Shown: positions 49,901-61,494, counted from the first letter of the stretch. The stretch is 64,000 nt of DNA from Siderastrea radians (GCA_964017195.1 OZ024898.1:15044057-15108056); one strand, 5' to 3'. The notes: generated from the letters alone by a model not told the origin. Translations and numbers: made by a program.

Positions 49901-52900
49901 AACGAACATGCAACAAAAATCAATCAGCTTAATGTCAACGATCCGGCATCGCTAGAGGTAACGAAGTAAAGATTGTTACAACTTACAGTAAATGTAAGAA
50001 AGATACAATAGGCAAGAAAAAGGTGATTGAATCTTCTTTGGAAAGGGTGAGTTAGGTGTACAAGTGTCTAAGGTGTTAATAAATAATACAGCCATTGAAA
50101 TTAACGTTGTCAGGATAAGTTGGCAAGACCTACTACTCAAGGCTTGCTTGACAAGATGTCAATGTGACACAAATCTTCGCATGAATGAATATTAGTAAAT
50201 AAACCAGTTATGCCTCACCAGAGTAAACAGAAAAAAAAAACAGAATCGAAGGTAAATGTGTATAATATGTTCTTTCAATCTCTACTGCATTGGTCACTTT
50301 AATTGGAACCTACTGTTATTCTTCCACAGAGTGCTGTAAACGTAACGTCTTCGTTACTTAAGGAGATGAAAAAAATACAGGACAGTGGTTTGACCACTAA
50401 CATACTTGTCAGTTGCAATAAGTTGGAAACGTTTGTGCTTCAATACGCAAGATACCACATGAACAACTCCCAGGCAGAAATGTCAATTGAAGAAGACGAA
50501 TTAGGTAAGGTTTCACTCTTGCATTCTTTCTGGCACCAAAATGAGAGGGGGGCTCCGAGGGCAAAACGACATCACGCTTTGCGACATCTTCTTGTGTTTG
50601 CGACATCTTCTTGTGTCCAATTCTTCCTTCTTCACTTATCTGCACCTTCCAATCAGGCTAATTATTCTTAAAAGAATGTTCTGTCTCGACTGCTTATTGC
50701 GACGAAGACTTTCAAGCGAAACTCATGCATAGAGGCACAAGTGCACTCTATTCGCTTTGTTCACAATTATTTGTAATAGGAATTTTTCTTCTTCTTCTTC
50801 TTCTTCTTCTTCTTCTTCTTCTTCTTCTTCTTCTTCTCGCTTCTTCTTCTAATATCGCAAAATACTTCCTTATCTTTTATTTCAAGCACTGACTGTGATG
50901 AAAATTCCCGCTGACCTTGAAACAGATGTCGTTTTCCCATCGACTAAAGCATCTTTTGGAAAAAGCTTCAATCAAAAAGAGAAAAACGCCATCACGCTTC
51001 CTTCAAGCCTTTTTTCCGCTCAAGGTAAACAATTAATATTCATCAGTTGATTGCATATTGATTGTCCAACTTTTCTGAGTCACTGGCTGACTTACTAACT
51101 AACATGCAAAGACTGACTTACTGATAAGCTTACGAATCAATTGACTGACTGACTGACTGACTGGCATATGGACGGACGGATGGCTAACTTAATCATTGAG
51201 AGACAGACTTAAATGGAGAATGTCTTGATGCCTGACTGACTGATTGAAAAACTGTCTAACTTTCTAACTGACTGACCGATGGACGAACTGACTTTCTGTC
51301 TGACAGACAATGACGGGCCGAATGACTGATTAAATGAATGTCCGTCTGAGCAGCTGATAGACAGAATTGACTAACTAATCGGGTATTTGAGAGACTAAAC
51401 TACTGACTGTCTGATGGATGAGCGGACTGAGTGACTGTATGTCTGTCTGACTGACTGACTGACTTACTGTCTGACGGACTGTCTGACTGACTGACTCGCT
51501 CACTTAGTGACTGACTAACTGACCGACTGACTGACCGACTGACTGTCTCACTGACTGACTGACTCACTCACTTAATGACTGACTGACTGTCTGACTGACT
51601 GAGTGACTGACTGACCGACTGACTGACCGACTAACTGTCTCACTGACTGACTGACTGACTGACTGACTGACTGACTGACTGACTGACTCACTCACTCACT
51701 CACCCACTTACTGACTGACTGACTGACTGACTGACTGACTGACTGACTAATTGTCTCATAGACTGCCTCACTGACTAGCCTAAAAACTGCCAGATGATTT
51801 ACCTGTTCTGTTTACGTATCCATCAATCAATGTATTTATCCATCCAATCATTTAAATTAATTTCTAATTTCCGCTTGTTTTAGAACGATACGCAGTGTGT
51901 TTGTTGTACAATAATGTCGCAGAGCTGATGCCTAAGCAAGCAAATGAAGTGGATAATAGGTTAGTGGACTTTTAAATTTTCGTCACGACAGTCTGTCGTC
52001 ATTGCAGAGGTACTAATGAACACCACTTGCTACACATTCAGCGTGCCTATTGCGAATACACAAATCTGATTCGCGTAATCGTGACTATATATCTATTTGT
52101 CTATCTGTCTATGTATTTACTCATAGACAACATGTCAACCATCAATGAAAAGCCTTGCGTCATAGGTCAAGTGAAAACAGCGATCAATAACCCACTTACC
52201 TGAGAATGTATGAAGAACAACCAATAAAACGATATCTTTTTATTGTGCGTTTCACTAAGGCGAGTGCAGTCAATCCTAATTCCGTCGCCAACCAAAAAAC
52301 CGTGAAGAAGGAGAATCCAACAAGGTTGATCGAAATCCACCCAACCATATTGCATGATTTTGACCTTTTGACCTCGTTTGGTTCAACTCCGAAAGACCCG
52401 CTACAATGATTAGCGGTAGTGAGAAACGTAACCGTTGTTTATAAACGTGTCTTGAACTTCAAAGTTCCCGTGTTACTGTAAGGTACAGTGAGCAGACACC
52501 CTTTAACATTTAAGGTCCAAACTCAATGCAATCAAAAGACTAAGGAACATTTGCCGCCGCCAAGATTGTTGTAATGTTGTAAGACTATGTTGACAACAGA
52601 AAAATACAATCAGTTAACGCAGTTCTCTATTGATTGTTTAAACGTTATAGGAAGGACAGCAGCATTGGTTCCCGGATTATTTCATGTACTCTGTCACCAG
52701 AGGTTGAAGGGGTCTTCACTGACAGAGTGGTAATCAAGCTGAAAACTACAAAGGTATTATGGACAGATAATGCTTAATTCTTTCCACATCTCTCATGTCA
52801 TCATGAGTATCGGGTTATTTCATGTACTCTGTCACCAGAGGCTCGAGGGGTCTTTCTTGACAAAGTGACAATCAAGCTAATAACTACAATGGTACTCCGA

Positions 52901-55900
52901 AAGACAAAATAAATACATGCATGTCTCGAGTCCTTGATTATGTGAGTATACCAATCATAATGTACAGGTAACAAACATCATCGGTTCGGTTAATCTATGT
53001 ATCCGTTTTAGTAGACATCCAAAGGCAAAATACACTGAAAATAGGCATGAAAAGCGTTTGTTTTGAACTTCAAAAAGGAACATTTTCCATCCTTTCCACT
53101 AACTGGACGTTTTAATCACTATGTGGAAATCCACTAAACCATTTATCATATAGAACCAAGAGCCATGTGATAGTACTTATCAGATAATACGATAATTTCG
53201 TTTTTTTCCCTCTATTATTGCAGTCATCTAACGCTGTCTTTGACACTAAAATATTATCATTGTAAGTTATAGCTGAGTCACAATTCCCATTAGTCGCGAG
53301 ATAAATCCGTTGTGAATGTTATTTTTTTATCAGAAGGACAAGGCCAATGTTATGCCAAGCTGTGTATTTTGGGATTTTTCAATCAGGTAGAGAGTATTCC
53401 GTTACTTTAAAATATCAGTTATATTTGTTTTCACAGCTAGATATTATCTTTGTATGTACGGACCTTTAGGCTGTTATCTTCACTATGAAAGTGCACCTCA
53501 ACCTGTCTTCTAAATTACACCACTACACCTAACCACACCAATATCTGAACAGCGATGACGTATAGGGGCGCGATTTCAGGAGACATATTCCAATCCCCCG
53601 AACTGAAGGAATACAGTGACAATCCAACCCTATTTCAATTTTCATACACATGTAAAGTAAACTGAAGATATTACATGGCTGCGCGAAGATACGAATTTTA
53701 TTTTTGAGTGGTAAAACAATATTTTACGAACGAAAAAGAAGGGGGGAGTAAAATATTCGTTTTTTTAGCACAAGAACATAAAATTTATATCTTCAAACCA
53801 CCGTGTAATTTTTTAGTTATTTTATAGACAAAAGTACTTTTGCACAAACAACAGTGTAAAAGCGGGAAATGACGAAATCCTTATCCTCACTAGTGAGGAT
53901 ATGGAAAATACGACACTCAAGTCCCGGGTGTAGCTTCGTATGAACTTGACGAGTGGTCTATTTTCCACTAAAACATTCTTGTCTATATAATAGAAGTAAC
54001 CATCAATCTTATAACATAAGAGAGATTAGTCCTAGATCTCGAAGTATGTTACAGCAAGAGATTATGATCTTAGTCTCAATCAAACGCACCCCAGCTGTTT
54101 TGCAATTTGCTGAAACTAATCTCTCCTCTCCCCAGTACAAACTATAACGGCGCATGGTCAACAGAGGGCTGCACGGTGACTGAGTCAACACAGGAACAAA
54201 CCACCTGCAGCTGTAATCATCTCACAAATTTTGCGGTTTTAATGGAAGTCGGGGAGACCAAGGTAGGCTTCCCGTTTGTTGTTGTTGTTGTTGTTTGTTG
54301 TTGCTGCTGTTTTTTGCGTTGTTATTGTTTGCTGTTCTTTGTTGTCGCTGTTTGTTTTTGTTGTTAATTATAATGATGTTTTGTTGTTGTTGTTGTTGCT
54401 GCTAAAAGGTAGAAAGGAAAATGTCCATTCAAATTCTTCCTTCTTCACAAACCATAAGTTTCAATATGTTGTTTAGATTTCAGATAGAGACAAATTTGCT
54501 CTGGAGATAATTACTTACATCGGAACTTCCTTATCTCTTGTGGGCGAGGTCATTACCATAGTGGTCTACATAGTTCTCATGTGAGTCATACATACCTGTT
54601 CTCGTTTACATGGCTTACGTATGTAGAGCTCAAAGGATTGTCTCCAAAAAGGCAATGTTTTCTACGGGGGGGATTTAGAGTTTTAATAATAAAGAGAGAG
54701 TTCAGTACAAGTGCCTAAGGCCCGGTTCAAACGTCACTTAACTTTGGCTCGACTGTAGCTTGACAGCTAATTCAAACGTCGAACTTTAATAATCCAGTTG
54801 TGCTAAAGCACAATTCCTTAGCTGTGATATTATGTACGATAGCTCGTTCCAATATTTAATGAATACGTTTTATAACATATGCATTGAGTTTGATGTAACT
54901 TTAGCCCCGCTTTTGAATCAACGTCGCGCCAAGTCAGCTAGCACGACTTGGCACGACGGTTGATTCAGACGTCGTGCTACGTCGAACTGAATTCATGCTG
55001 ATTGCAATTGAATTGAGTCCGGCAGGACGATAGCGCGACGTTTGAAATGGAACTAAGGTGCGAGTACCTAAGCATCTCCTGAGGTCTTCTCCACCGGAAG
55101 AACGTGGAAATTTAGAGGGGAGTATCTGCAATTTGAACTCCTCATAGCGACGATTGCAATCGCCAAAAGAACTGGATCCGCCCTTTTTATCTTGACATAG
55201 TTTTCTAAATTCGTGTTTCCAATATTTACTTATTTCAAAAGTCCTCTTTATATAAAGATGATCTCCATTTGACTCGTGTGGTATTTAAACCTTGTTTTCT
55301 CATTTTCAAGGAATTTAAAGTCGACACAATCCCATATTCGCTTAAACATGGTTATCTGTTTGGCTACAGCTCAGGTGGTCTTCATGACTGGTATCAGTGC
55401 AACTGGGGAAAAGGTAAATTTCGTTAAATAATTGTCCTCTCACTTCCTTGTTTACTTAATGACAAATCATTCTATCCGATGAAACCAGCTAAGAAAGCAT
55501 GACAAACAGCCGTACATGCCGTGTAAAGTCGGCTCTAAACGCACATTCGTCTTTCATTGAACTTTTAAATGTTATTTTTCAGGAAATTAGCATCTTTGTT
55601 CCACTCCTTCGTTTTTTTTGTTTTTTGTTTGTTTGTTTGTTTTTTGTTTTTCAATTATAATTTTTTATGCTGCTCAGAGTCCATCAAAACCCAGCTCAAG
55701 TCTCCCTCTACAAGTTTAAACATTCTATCGGGGGGTTGGTGGGGGGATGAGTAACGGCAGGGCAGTCTAACTAGGACAATCCAGTGTTGAGACTGACCGA
55801 GCATGAGGCAGTAGGTTAGATTACCGGCCTATTATCGGCATAAATTATATATGTTACGTTGATGTAAGTTTATTTACAACCTAGTTGCCGTTCCATTGGA

Positions 55901-56363
55901 TTTTTCGATGAATCGTCCGGTGTTGCGCCCTGTTTCAGTGATCATTAGTTGAAAGGGAATAACGTTGTGTTAAAATTGTCTCGCAAAGCGTCATCTAAAG
56001 TCTCAATTCTAATCGAATGTTTATAAGGTAAAGGTTAGTGTGTTTTAGGTCTGGTGTCCTCACTAAGGCTTGGGTAAGGTTAGGGTTAGGGGCTTACATT
56101 AAAGTCACATGGTATGGTTCATTTCATTTATCTTTTTTTGTTTTGGTTTTTCAGGTTTTGTGCATAGTAGTTGCCATAACAATAAACTACTTTTATCTCG
56201 CTGCGTTTGGATGGATGGTTATGGAAGGGGTCATGTTGTACTTAAAAGTCGTGAAAGTGTTCAACGTCACAACAACCACAAAATATTTCTATGGATTTGC
56301 ATGGGGTAATAAATTTAAATCACAACTATTTTCTTTTCATCATTTATTTATTTATTTATTTGT

Positions 56364-56394
<31 letters not shown>

Positions 56395-59300
56395 CTTCTC
56401 CGTGCTTTATTTCACAATTATTCCATTCATTCTCATCGTATTCAGTAATGCATTCATATTAAACGCTTAAGATTGAAAGGGGTAATTCTTTGGTTTTCAA
56501 GACAACCCTGCAATGTAACAGAATTTGTTTGCTAACCAGGGGGAAGATTCCGACGGAAGAATGTTTTATTTGCCCAATTAGCTCGAGCGAGTCCTGTGTT
56601 TGCAGCCCGATATGAGCTGACATCGAACTTGTAGGAAACCAATCAGAGTGCGCATTTGATCATATTCAGTATTTTTCTACACGATATCAATGGATACCCT
56701 CAAGGTGTTTGCCGTAAGGCCTATTTACACTGAGTATATTTTTTGCTTTTGTTATTTTTTCAGGTTTCCCAACTATGCTGGTAATAGGTGCTGTTATTAC
56801 AAACATTTTGCTCAATGGCAGTATGAGTAACAGTATGCGCGAAGATGTGTAAGTAGTTATAATAGAAGACAACAACAAAAACATAGAGTGGTTCAAGTGT
56901 TATCACTGACTGTGCCATACATAAGCTCTGTTTGAAGGCCTCACAAAAAAAGGTTTGGAACCAATAGTCAACACTCAAGCTGGAATCTCTGCACACACAC
57001 ACCAAAAACTAATGTACTGAGATGAAGTGGAAATGTGGTTACATCAGGGTGCAACAAATGCAGGTTGTCGTAGTTGTTATATAGTAGAGACCATCCGATC
57101 AAAGCACGAGTACGAAATCCAGTACATGTGCCGTATACGACTTTCCAGTTCGAAGCAAGGTACGTCCCAAAACCCTTCGCCCCTCCCTGCTGCTCAGCTG
57201 AGCAGTAGTTAAAAGGCACTGGAAACGAGATTGGTGAAGCACTTTTAAGGCATTTCGTATTAAAATAATATAATGCTTGCGCACTAGGTTTAAAAGTCGT
57301 ATTTCTACTCATTCAATCGACGACCTTTTCGTTATTATTTTTTCCTGGCAATTTTTTCCTAGAAATCATTCACATTAAGCTGCTGGTAAAAGGTTTAAAT
57401 TATCCAACCCACTGGAAAAGCTTCTTTTTCCACTAGTTAACGCAGATATATACATACATTGTAATCGTTGCGTTCTACTTGTAGTTGCTGGTTCTCGTTC
57501 GAGTCGGGGTTTGTGTGGGTTTTTGTCGGACCAGTACTTGCTGCATGCTTGGTGAGTATGATATTTGCTTATTTTAGGGTTGCAGCTCAAATTGAAGAAT
57601 AACCTTCGGGCTGTTGTAAAAGACAGTCCAATATACTTGAGATACATGTAACAGCCCAGCTTTTAGGCTGACATTGTAAGCGGTGTGCTCACTGTAAAAA
57701 ATTTTGAAATCGCAACTTAATGTTCTTTAAAGCCCAGCCAAAAACATCCGTCGTTTACCCAAGGCCGACTAAGAATTCGAAAGTGCACTTATTTAATCAA
57801 CTTAAAAAATCTCCGAGTTCATAGCTTGTTTTCTGATTTTGTTTGCTATTTGTTTGTTTGTTTGTTTGTTTGTTTGTTTGTTTGTTGTTCTTTGACATCC
57901 TTCTCAGTGGTTGATCTCTCTTTTCTTTCTGCTCATTGCAGGTGAACTTAGCTATCCTATCACGCATTCTTGTGGAGATGGTGAGGCTCAAAGACATGTC
58001 GGGTGTTTCCGAGACGAGCACGACCAGGTAAAATCCAAAATACTGGATCAAACTTGAAAGGTTTCAAAACTATATTTAGCGTATGCATTAATAGGATAGT
58101 CATAGAGGTAACAATCGGAAAAATGAGAAATAAGCGAAAGCATAAACTTTTGGGCACTATCTCCGCGCCTTTCTCAAGTCATTATTAAAGAGATGTCTTT
58201 GTCACGTGATATATCATTCATCCGGATCGTTGTTGATTAATATACAAACTTAATACATATAACAGTAACCGTGGTGATTTTTATGCATTTATTTTTTAAG
58301 ACAAATTTTACTTCTTATTAACCGAGCGCGAGGGCCGTACAGGGAGAATATCGCCCACGGTCTTTTGGTATACGGACCGAGCGAAGAGAGGTCTGTACAA
58401 CAACGACTGAGGGCGCTATTTTCCCAGTAGGGTTCTGAGCTAGTGAGAGTTAATAAAAAGTTTATTACATGGCTGTGCTTAAGGCCGCGGGTGAGAGACT
58501 AGACATCAGTATTCATTTATTTAAAGCGTATGCACGAAGTGCGACGAATGATAGCGACATTGCGCGAGATATTCATGAGTAAGCTCTGCAGTATAAAATC
58601 TTTGGTTTATGCATCAATGATTGCTCGTCCGTTTAATCGGGTGGTAGGAAATATTGTGCATTTTAAGTATTGTTAAATAAAAATTTTCATAATAACAATA
58701 ACAATAAATGCGTTAAGCGCTCGCTTGTTGTATCTGTACCGTTCTTTTTATTCTTTATCTGTTAGTTGAAACGTTAATTGCAACTTTTTAGAATTTTTCC
58801 AGCAAAACAAAACGAATATAAAATACTGTTTCTATCTCTATCTCGAATATTTATCAACATCACCAATTTTGTGTCCAATATTTATCAACATCTGGGTCTT
58901 TCGTAAGTGGAGCTCCGTGAAGTTTTTTCTGTGTATATATACACTGCTCCACAGACTGGAAAATAATAAAAGAGTTCGATTTCGTCGTTCATTTTGGTTT
59001 TAGTGTTTAATTCGACGTTTAAAATCCGCCTTGAAAAAATCCGCTTTGAAAATTTCGATAGTAATATTCTCTTTCTATTTTGTGTGTGGTATAAATATTA
59101 ATTGGGTTCAGCACCAATGCTTTTTTCTTTCGTTTCTTTTCGACGGAAAACACACGATTTTTTTAGACTGCATGCAACCTATTGTTTGTTTCTGGAGTGT
59201 TAACAATAGCTTCTTAATTTTTATATCCATAATTTGCATAATAAACATTCTTGGCTTAAACACTCGTGTTTCTTCGATAAGCCTTCGGAAGCCCTAAAAC

Positions 59301-61457
59301 CACCAATTTTGTGTCCAAGAATACAGTGCGGATGTAAAATTTCCTGAACTGACACAACAGACAGGTAAAATAGGTGTGTTGTAGGTTGTCACAACAGAAG
59401 CACTTTTTTAAAGCAGGCTTTTTAACAGAAGTTTTAAGTCTTCAAATTTAAACAAGGATGATTTTACTAATTTAAAGGCATATAACTTTCAGTGGAACTT
59501 GAAATCACAAAATCGGCTTCTGTTGTGACACAATAGAGGTTTTAACTGATCAATTAGTGGCAAAATCAAGAAGCTTTGTCTTCTCCACGAGGAGAAAACT
59601 TGGACACGGAGTCGGGTTTTACCAAATCTTAACTTTGGAAGCTCAAAGCATCGCAAAGAAACGCAATTTATCAAAGGAAAAACAATCTTGTTGCACTTCC
59701 AACATTCCTCAAGCCCTCTATTAAGTTTCAACGAAATCGGCTCCCAAACGATCAAGATCTAAAGTTTTTTAACGTAAGACCTCCACCAAAATTTTGCCTT
59801 ATAAATTTATTCATAAGCAGCTTGTCACCCGCGGCCTTAACACTTCACTACTTGAAAAGTGAGCTTTGGCGGATCGGTATGAAAGAAACAGTTTACCGTA
59901 AAGCATTCAGTATCAAGTTCACCCAAAATATATCGCACAAGAAAAAGTCAAAACTTTCAAAGAATAACTGTCTTTCTTTATTTAGCCTCAAATCACTCGA
60001 ACTTTTTAAGGGCGAAGACTTTCATATTGTTGTTATTTTTGATTATTTTGATTTCTGCGCATGCCCGAACTTCGAAAGCTGTAAATTGCCTTCAGGAACG
60101 AAAGCTAGTCTGGTGTTCGACTTCTAAACAAGGTTTTGCACAGTTTCGATTCTTTTTGGCTAGACAGCGTCCTAAAAATGGCTTGACTCGCTTCAAAAGG
60201 CATTTTTTGTCAAAATTTCCAGGAGTCAATGGGTTAAGTAAAAAAAACAAGAAAGACGGCGTGGCCGAGTGGTTTGGGCGCCGGGCTTGAAATCCGGAGG
60301 TCCCGGGTTCAAATCCCGCTGTGGGCACTAGCTGGAGATGTTCTCGGCAGACCGGAATTCAACTCTTCGGTTATGCTTGCAAATAGCCAACTGGGGTCAA
60401 TCTAATAGGCTAGCGTTAAGCCGTGATCCCTACTGATGGGAGGCAGACCAGGGCTAAATTTAACAAAACATTTACAAGTGTAGCTATTATTTTCAATCTC
60501 TGAAGCAATAGCTAAACTTGTATATTACTTTAATTTGTAAATGTTTTATTAAATTAAACCCTAGTTTGCATGCCACCCATCAGTTGGGATCACGACTTAA
60601 TGCTAGCCTGTTGCGTTCAATTTGATTATTTGTTTCAATCTCCCTCAAAGGCCCCTCATGGAAAGTGATCAACTAAGTTATTAACGTCTACAATTAAACT
60701 CAATTGACGTCCCTGTTGATTCACGCCAAGCTCTAGTCAGAGTCACTTCACGATCTATAACATATTTATACCATTACTAAATTCGCATTTTGTCGAGTGA
60801 TTGTTAGTTTTGTTAATTTTTCCCCTTACTGAATCCAGCGAACCAGAGGCTGTCAAATGAATATGGATCAGCTCTCTTGCAATTTTCATGCTTAATTGAT
60901 ATTGTATATTGTTTGCAACTCCTCAGTTTTTTGTTTTTTTCGTTTTTATCAGGCAGAGTCTGAAAGCATGCGCAGTCCTTTCTCCACTGCTGGGCTTTGC
61001 GTGGATGTTTGGAGTCCTCGCCGTCACGACAGCGGGACTGGTTTTCCAGTATTTATTCACTATACTTAACTCCTTACAGGTAAAAAAAACTATCATAACA
61101 AACTTGTCATACAAGGCATAATAAAACGCTTAAAATGACAAGTTAAACCAACCGTTGAATAAGATCTTAGGCAATTGCTCTGTTTCCATACTAAACCAAC
61201 TGTTCATTTCCTCCCTGTAGGGTTTCTTTATCTTCGTTTTTCATGTTGTCCGAAGCAAAGAAATCAGGAATGCGTTGGAAACAAGAAAACAGAGATGGGA
61301 AACAACGAGAAGTGTATCCATAGCAAAGGAAAAGTCGACACTCGGCCGAGGGCGATCGAGTGCAGCAAGAGAGCGAAAATCACTTCAGGGGATTATCACA
61401 ATGAATAAGATAAGCCCTGAAACACAAGACAACCAAAACTTACCTACAATCATGTAA
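46856..61457 (+). CDS. Adhesion G protein-coupled receptor with C-type lectin-like ectodomain, 18 coding exons, 885 aa
   Basis: Exon model: 46856-46925, 48000-48407, 49241-49728, 49898-49957, 50330-50504, 50887-51024, 51884-51959, 52651-52753, 53334-53386, 54136-54262, 54477-54580, 55311-55413, 56155-56305, 56764-56848, 57485-57551, 57942-58027, 60953-61079, 61221-61457. Coding length is 2658 nt; all introns are GT-AG and all phases agree. The protein has a signal peptide (1-23), CTLD (~24-159), Ser/Ala/Pro stalk (160-322), GAIN region (343-566) with GPS, and seven TM helices (~566-835) with a basic tail. The GPS has CVFWDFS, a GAWST.GC turn and CSCNHLTNF, so autoproteolysis between Leu and Thr of HLT is expected. 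It is a plasma membrane receptor, ligand unknown. AATAAA is at 61495. Symbol not assignable. Confidence 0.88.
48000..48407 (+). CDS. GPCR exon 2: C-type lectin-like domain
   Basis: Acceptor TTATAG, donor GTAAGA. Contains [23 protein letters not shown] and CESHYKYIC, the skeleton of a CTLD. No EPN or QPD sugar-binding motif is visible, so calcium-dependent sugar binding is doubtful. Confidence 0.85.
49241..49728 (+). CDS. GPCR exon 3: Ser/Ala/Pro-rich stalk encoded by an ATC-type microsatellite
   Basis: Acceptor CATGCAG, donor GTAAGA. In-frame reading gives a mucin-like stalk of ~160 residues, mostly Ser, Ala, Pro, Leu, likely O-glycosylated. The DNA is a degenerate (TCA)n tract at ~49264-49650. 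Confidence 0.8.
49898..49957 (+). CDS. GPCR exon 4
   Basis: 20 codons, phase 0 on both sides; acceptor TTATAG, donor GTAACG. Links the stalk to the GAIN domain. Confidence 0.65.
50330..50504 (+). CDS. GPCR exon 5: GAIN domain start
   Basis: Acceptor TCCACAG, donor GTAAGG. Helical sequence with an amphipathic [13 protein letters not shown] stretch and LETFVLQYA, typical of GAIN subdomain A. Confidence 0.75.
50887..51024 (+). CDS. GPCR exon 6: GAIN domain
   Basis: Acceptor TTTCAAG, donor GTAAAC. Encodes a strand-rich part with VVFPS and ITLPSSLF as found in GAIN domains. Confidence 0.75.
51075..51790. repeat. Degenerate (GACT)n tetranucleotide array
   Basis: About 700 bp dominated by GACT/ACTG units, purest around 51640-51760, inside intron 6. 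Confidence 0.95.
51884..51959 (+). CDS. GPCR exon 7: GAIN domain
   Basis: Acceptor TTTTAG, donor GTTAGT. Encodes [17 protein letters not shown]; phase in 1, phase out 2. Confidence 0.75.
52651..52753 (+). CDS. GPCR exon 8: GAIN domain
   Basis: Acceptor GTTATAG, donor GTATTA. Encodes [12 protein letters not shown] and VVIKLKTTK strands before the GPS. A second copy lies in the following intron (52808-52890). Confidence 0.8.
52808..52890 (+). pseudogene. Intronic copy of GPCR exon 8
   Basis: 27 codons align with the end of exon 8 without any gap and stay open, with a GT directly after the last codon. No clear acceptor is seen at its start, and flanking exons join in phase without it. It is a duplicated exon relic or a cryptic alternative exon. 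Confidence 0.7.
53334..53386 (+). CDS. GPCR exon 9: first half of GPS
   Basis: Acceptor TTATCAG, donor GTAGAG. Encodes [10 protein letters not shown], the N-terminal GPS Cys and Trp. Confidence 0.85.
54136..54262 (+). CDS. GPCR exon 10: GPS cleavage site and tethered agonist
   Basis: Acceptor CCCCAG, donor GTAGGC. Encodes GAWSTEGC and [13 protein letters not shown]. The cleavage point is between the Leu (54221-54223) and Thr (54224-54226) codons. Confidence 0.9.
54477..54580 (+). CDS. GPCR exon 11: TM1
   Basis: Acceptor GTTTAG, donor GTGAGT. Encodes one hydrophobic helix ([20 protein letters not shown]). Confidence 0.85.
55311..55413 (+). CDS. GPCR exon 12: TM2
   Basis: Acceptor TTCAAG, donor [26 protein letters not shown] is the family-B2-type TM2. 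Confidence 0.88.
56155..56305 (+). CDS. GPCR exon 13: TM3 and start of TM4
   Basis: Acceptor TTTCAG, donor GTAATA. Encodes the TM3 Cys and the adhesion GPCR signature [18 protein letters not shown]. Confidence 0.92.
56764..56848 (+). CDS. GPCR exon 14: TM4
   Basis: Acceptor TTTCAG, donor GTAAGT. The codon split with exon 13 yields the WGFP motif at the TM4 start. Confidence 0.88.
57485..57551 (+). CDS. GPCR exon 15: ECL2 Cys and TM5 start
   Basis: Acceptor TTGTAG, donor [23 protein letters not shown] supplies the ECL2 Cys partner of the TM3 Cys. Confidence 0.9.
57942..58027 (+). CDS. GPCR exon 16: TM5 end and ICL3
   Basis: Acceptor TTGCAG, donor [22 protein letters not shown], then a polar Ser/Thr loop. 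Confidence 0.88.
58315..58456. mobile_element. 142-bp nested foldback repeat in intron 16
   Basis: TTATTAAC at the left and GTTAATAA at the right enclose a nested imperfect palindrome (GTACAGGGAGAATATCGCCC against GGGCGCTATTTTCCCAGTA). It is a small non-autonomous element or remnant. Confidence 0.6.
58483..59836. mobile_element. 1354-bp element flanked by TTAA (piggyBac-like or Kolobok-like, non-autonomous)
   Basis: Termini GGCCGCGGGTGA and TCACCCGCGGCC are perfect inverted repeats, directly flanked by TTAA on both sides (58479-58482, 59837-59840). No transposase is visible. TTAA targets are known for piggyBac and Kolobok. Confidence 0.8.
60255..60475 (+). mobile_element. tRNA-derived SINE
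   Basis: The head resembles a tRNA: A box TGGCCGAGTGG (60262-60272), a 5-bp anticodon stem with loop CTTGAAA, and B box GGTTCAAATCC (60306-60316). The tail has a conserved-looking CTAGCTGGAGATGTTCTCGG and GCTTGCAAATAGCCAACTGG. The acceptor stem is poorly paired and the long arm of a serine tRNA is missing, so it is a SINE head rather than a tRNA gene. Confidence 0.75.
60408..60608. repeat. Inverted SINE tails (~70-bp arms)
   Basis: GGCTAGCGTTAAGCCGTGAT at 60408 onward is matched in inverse orientation, with substitutions, by the segment ending GCTAGCC at 60608. Both arms run into AACAAAACATTTACAA-type sequence, leaving a ~62-nt loop. Confidence 0.75.
60953..61079 (+). CDS. GPCR exon 17: TM6 and start of TM7
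   Basis: Acceptor TATCAG, donor GTAAAA. Encodes [15 protein letters not shown] and [13 protein letters not shown], typical TM6 and TM7 sequences. Confidence 0.92.
61221..61457 (+). CDS. GPCR exon 18: TM7 end and cytoplasmic tail
   Basis: Acceptor [22 protein letters not shown] completes TM7/helix 8; a basic Arg/Ser-rich tail of ~60 residues ends at TAA 61455-61457. Confidence 0.9.
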   Translation, partial: GFFIFVFHVVRSKEIRNALETRKQRWETTRSVSIAKEKSTLGRGRSSAARERKSLQGIITMNKISPETQDNQNLPTIM

Positions 61458-61494
61458 TATAGTGTGTTGCAAGGTAGACGTAAAACACAATGTA

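Larger units (their letters stand above)
46926..61220 (+). other. Intron contents of the GPCR gene
   Basis: Introns hold (CAA)n at 47433-47455, (TTC)n at 50785-50850, a long degenerate GACT array at 51075-51790, the exon-8 copy, (GTT)n around 54275-54412, a T-rich tract at 55609-55660, (TTTA)n at 56342-56396, (GTTT)n at 57849-57886, and in the 2.9-kb intron 16 three mobile elements (58315, 58483, 60255). No gene is seen inside the introns. Confidence 0.7.

Noticed and set aside
51075..51790. Possible regulatory switch or coding repeat in the GACT array
   Set aside because: It is simple tetranucleotide expansion within an intron, with stops in all frames.
53224..53261. Candidate GPCR exon between TTGCAG and GTAAGT
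   Set aside because: All entry phases either hit a stop or break the frame of the GPS exon, while exon 8 joins exon 9 directly in phase 0.
60255..60327. Functional tRNA-Ser(TGA) gene
   Set aside because: It has A and B boxes and a good anticodon arm, but no long variable arm, a poor acceptor stem and a SINE tail.
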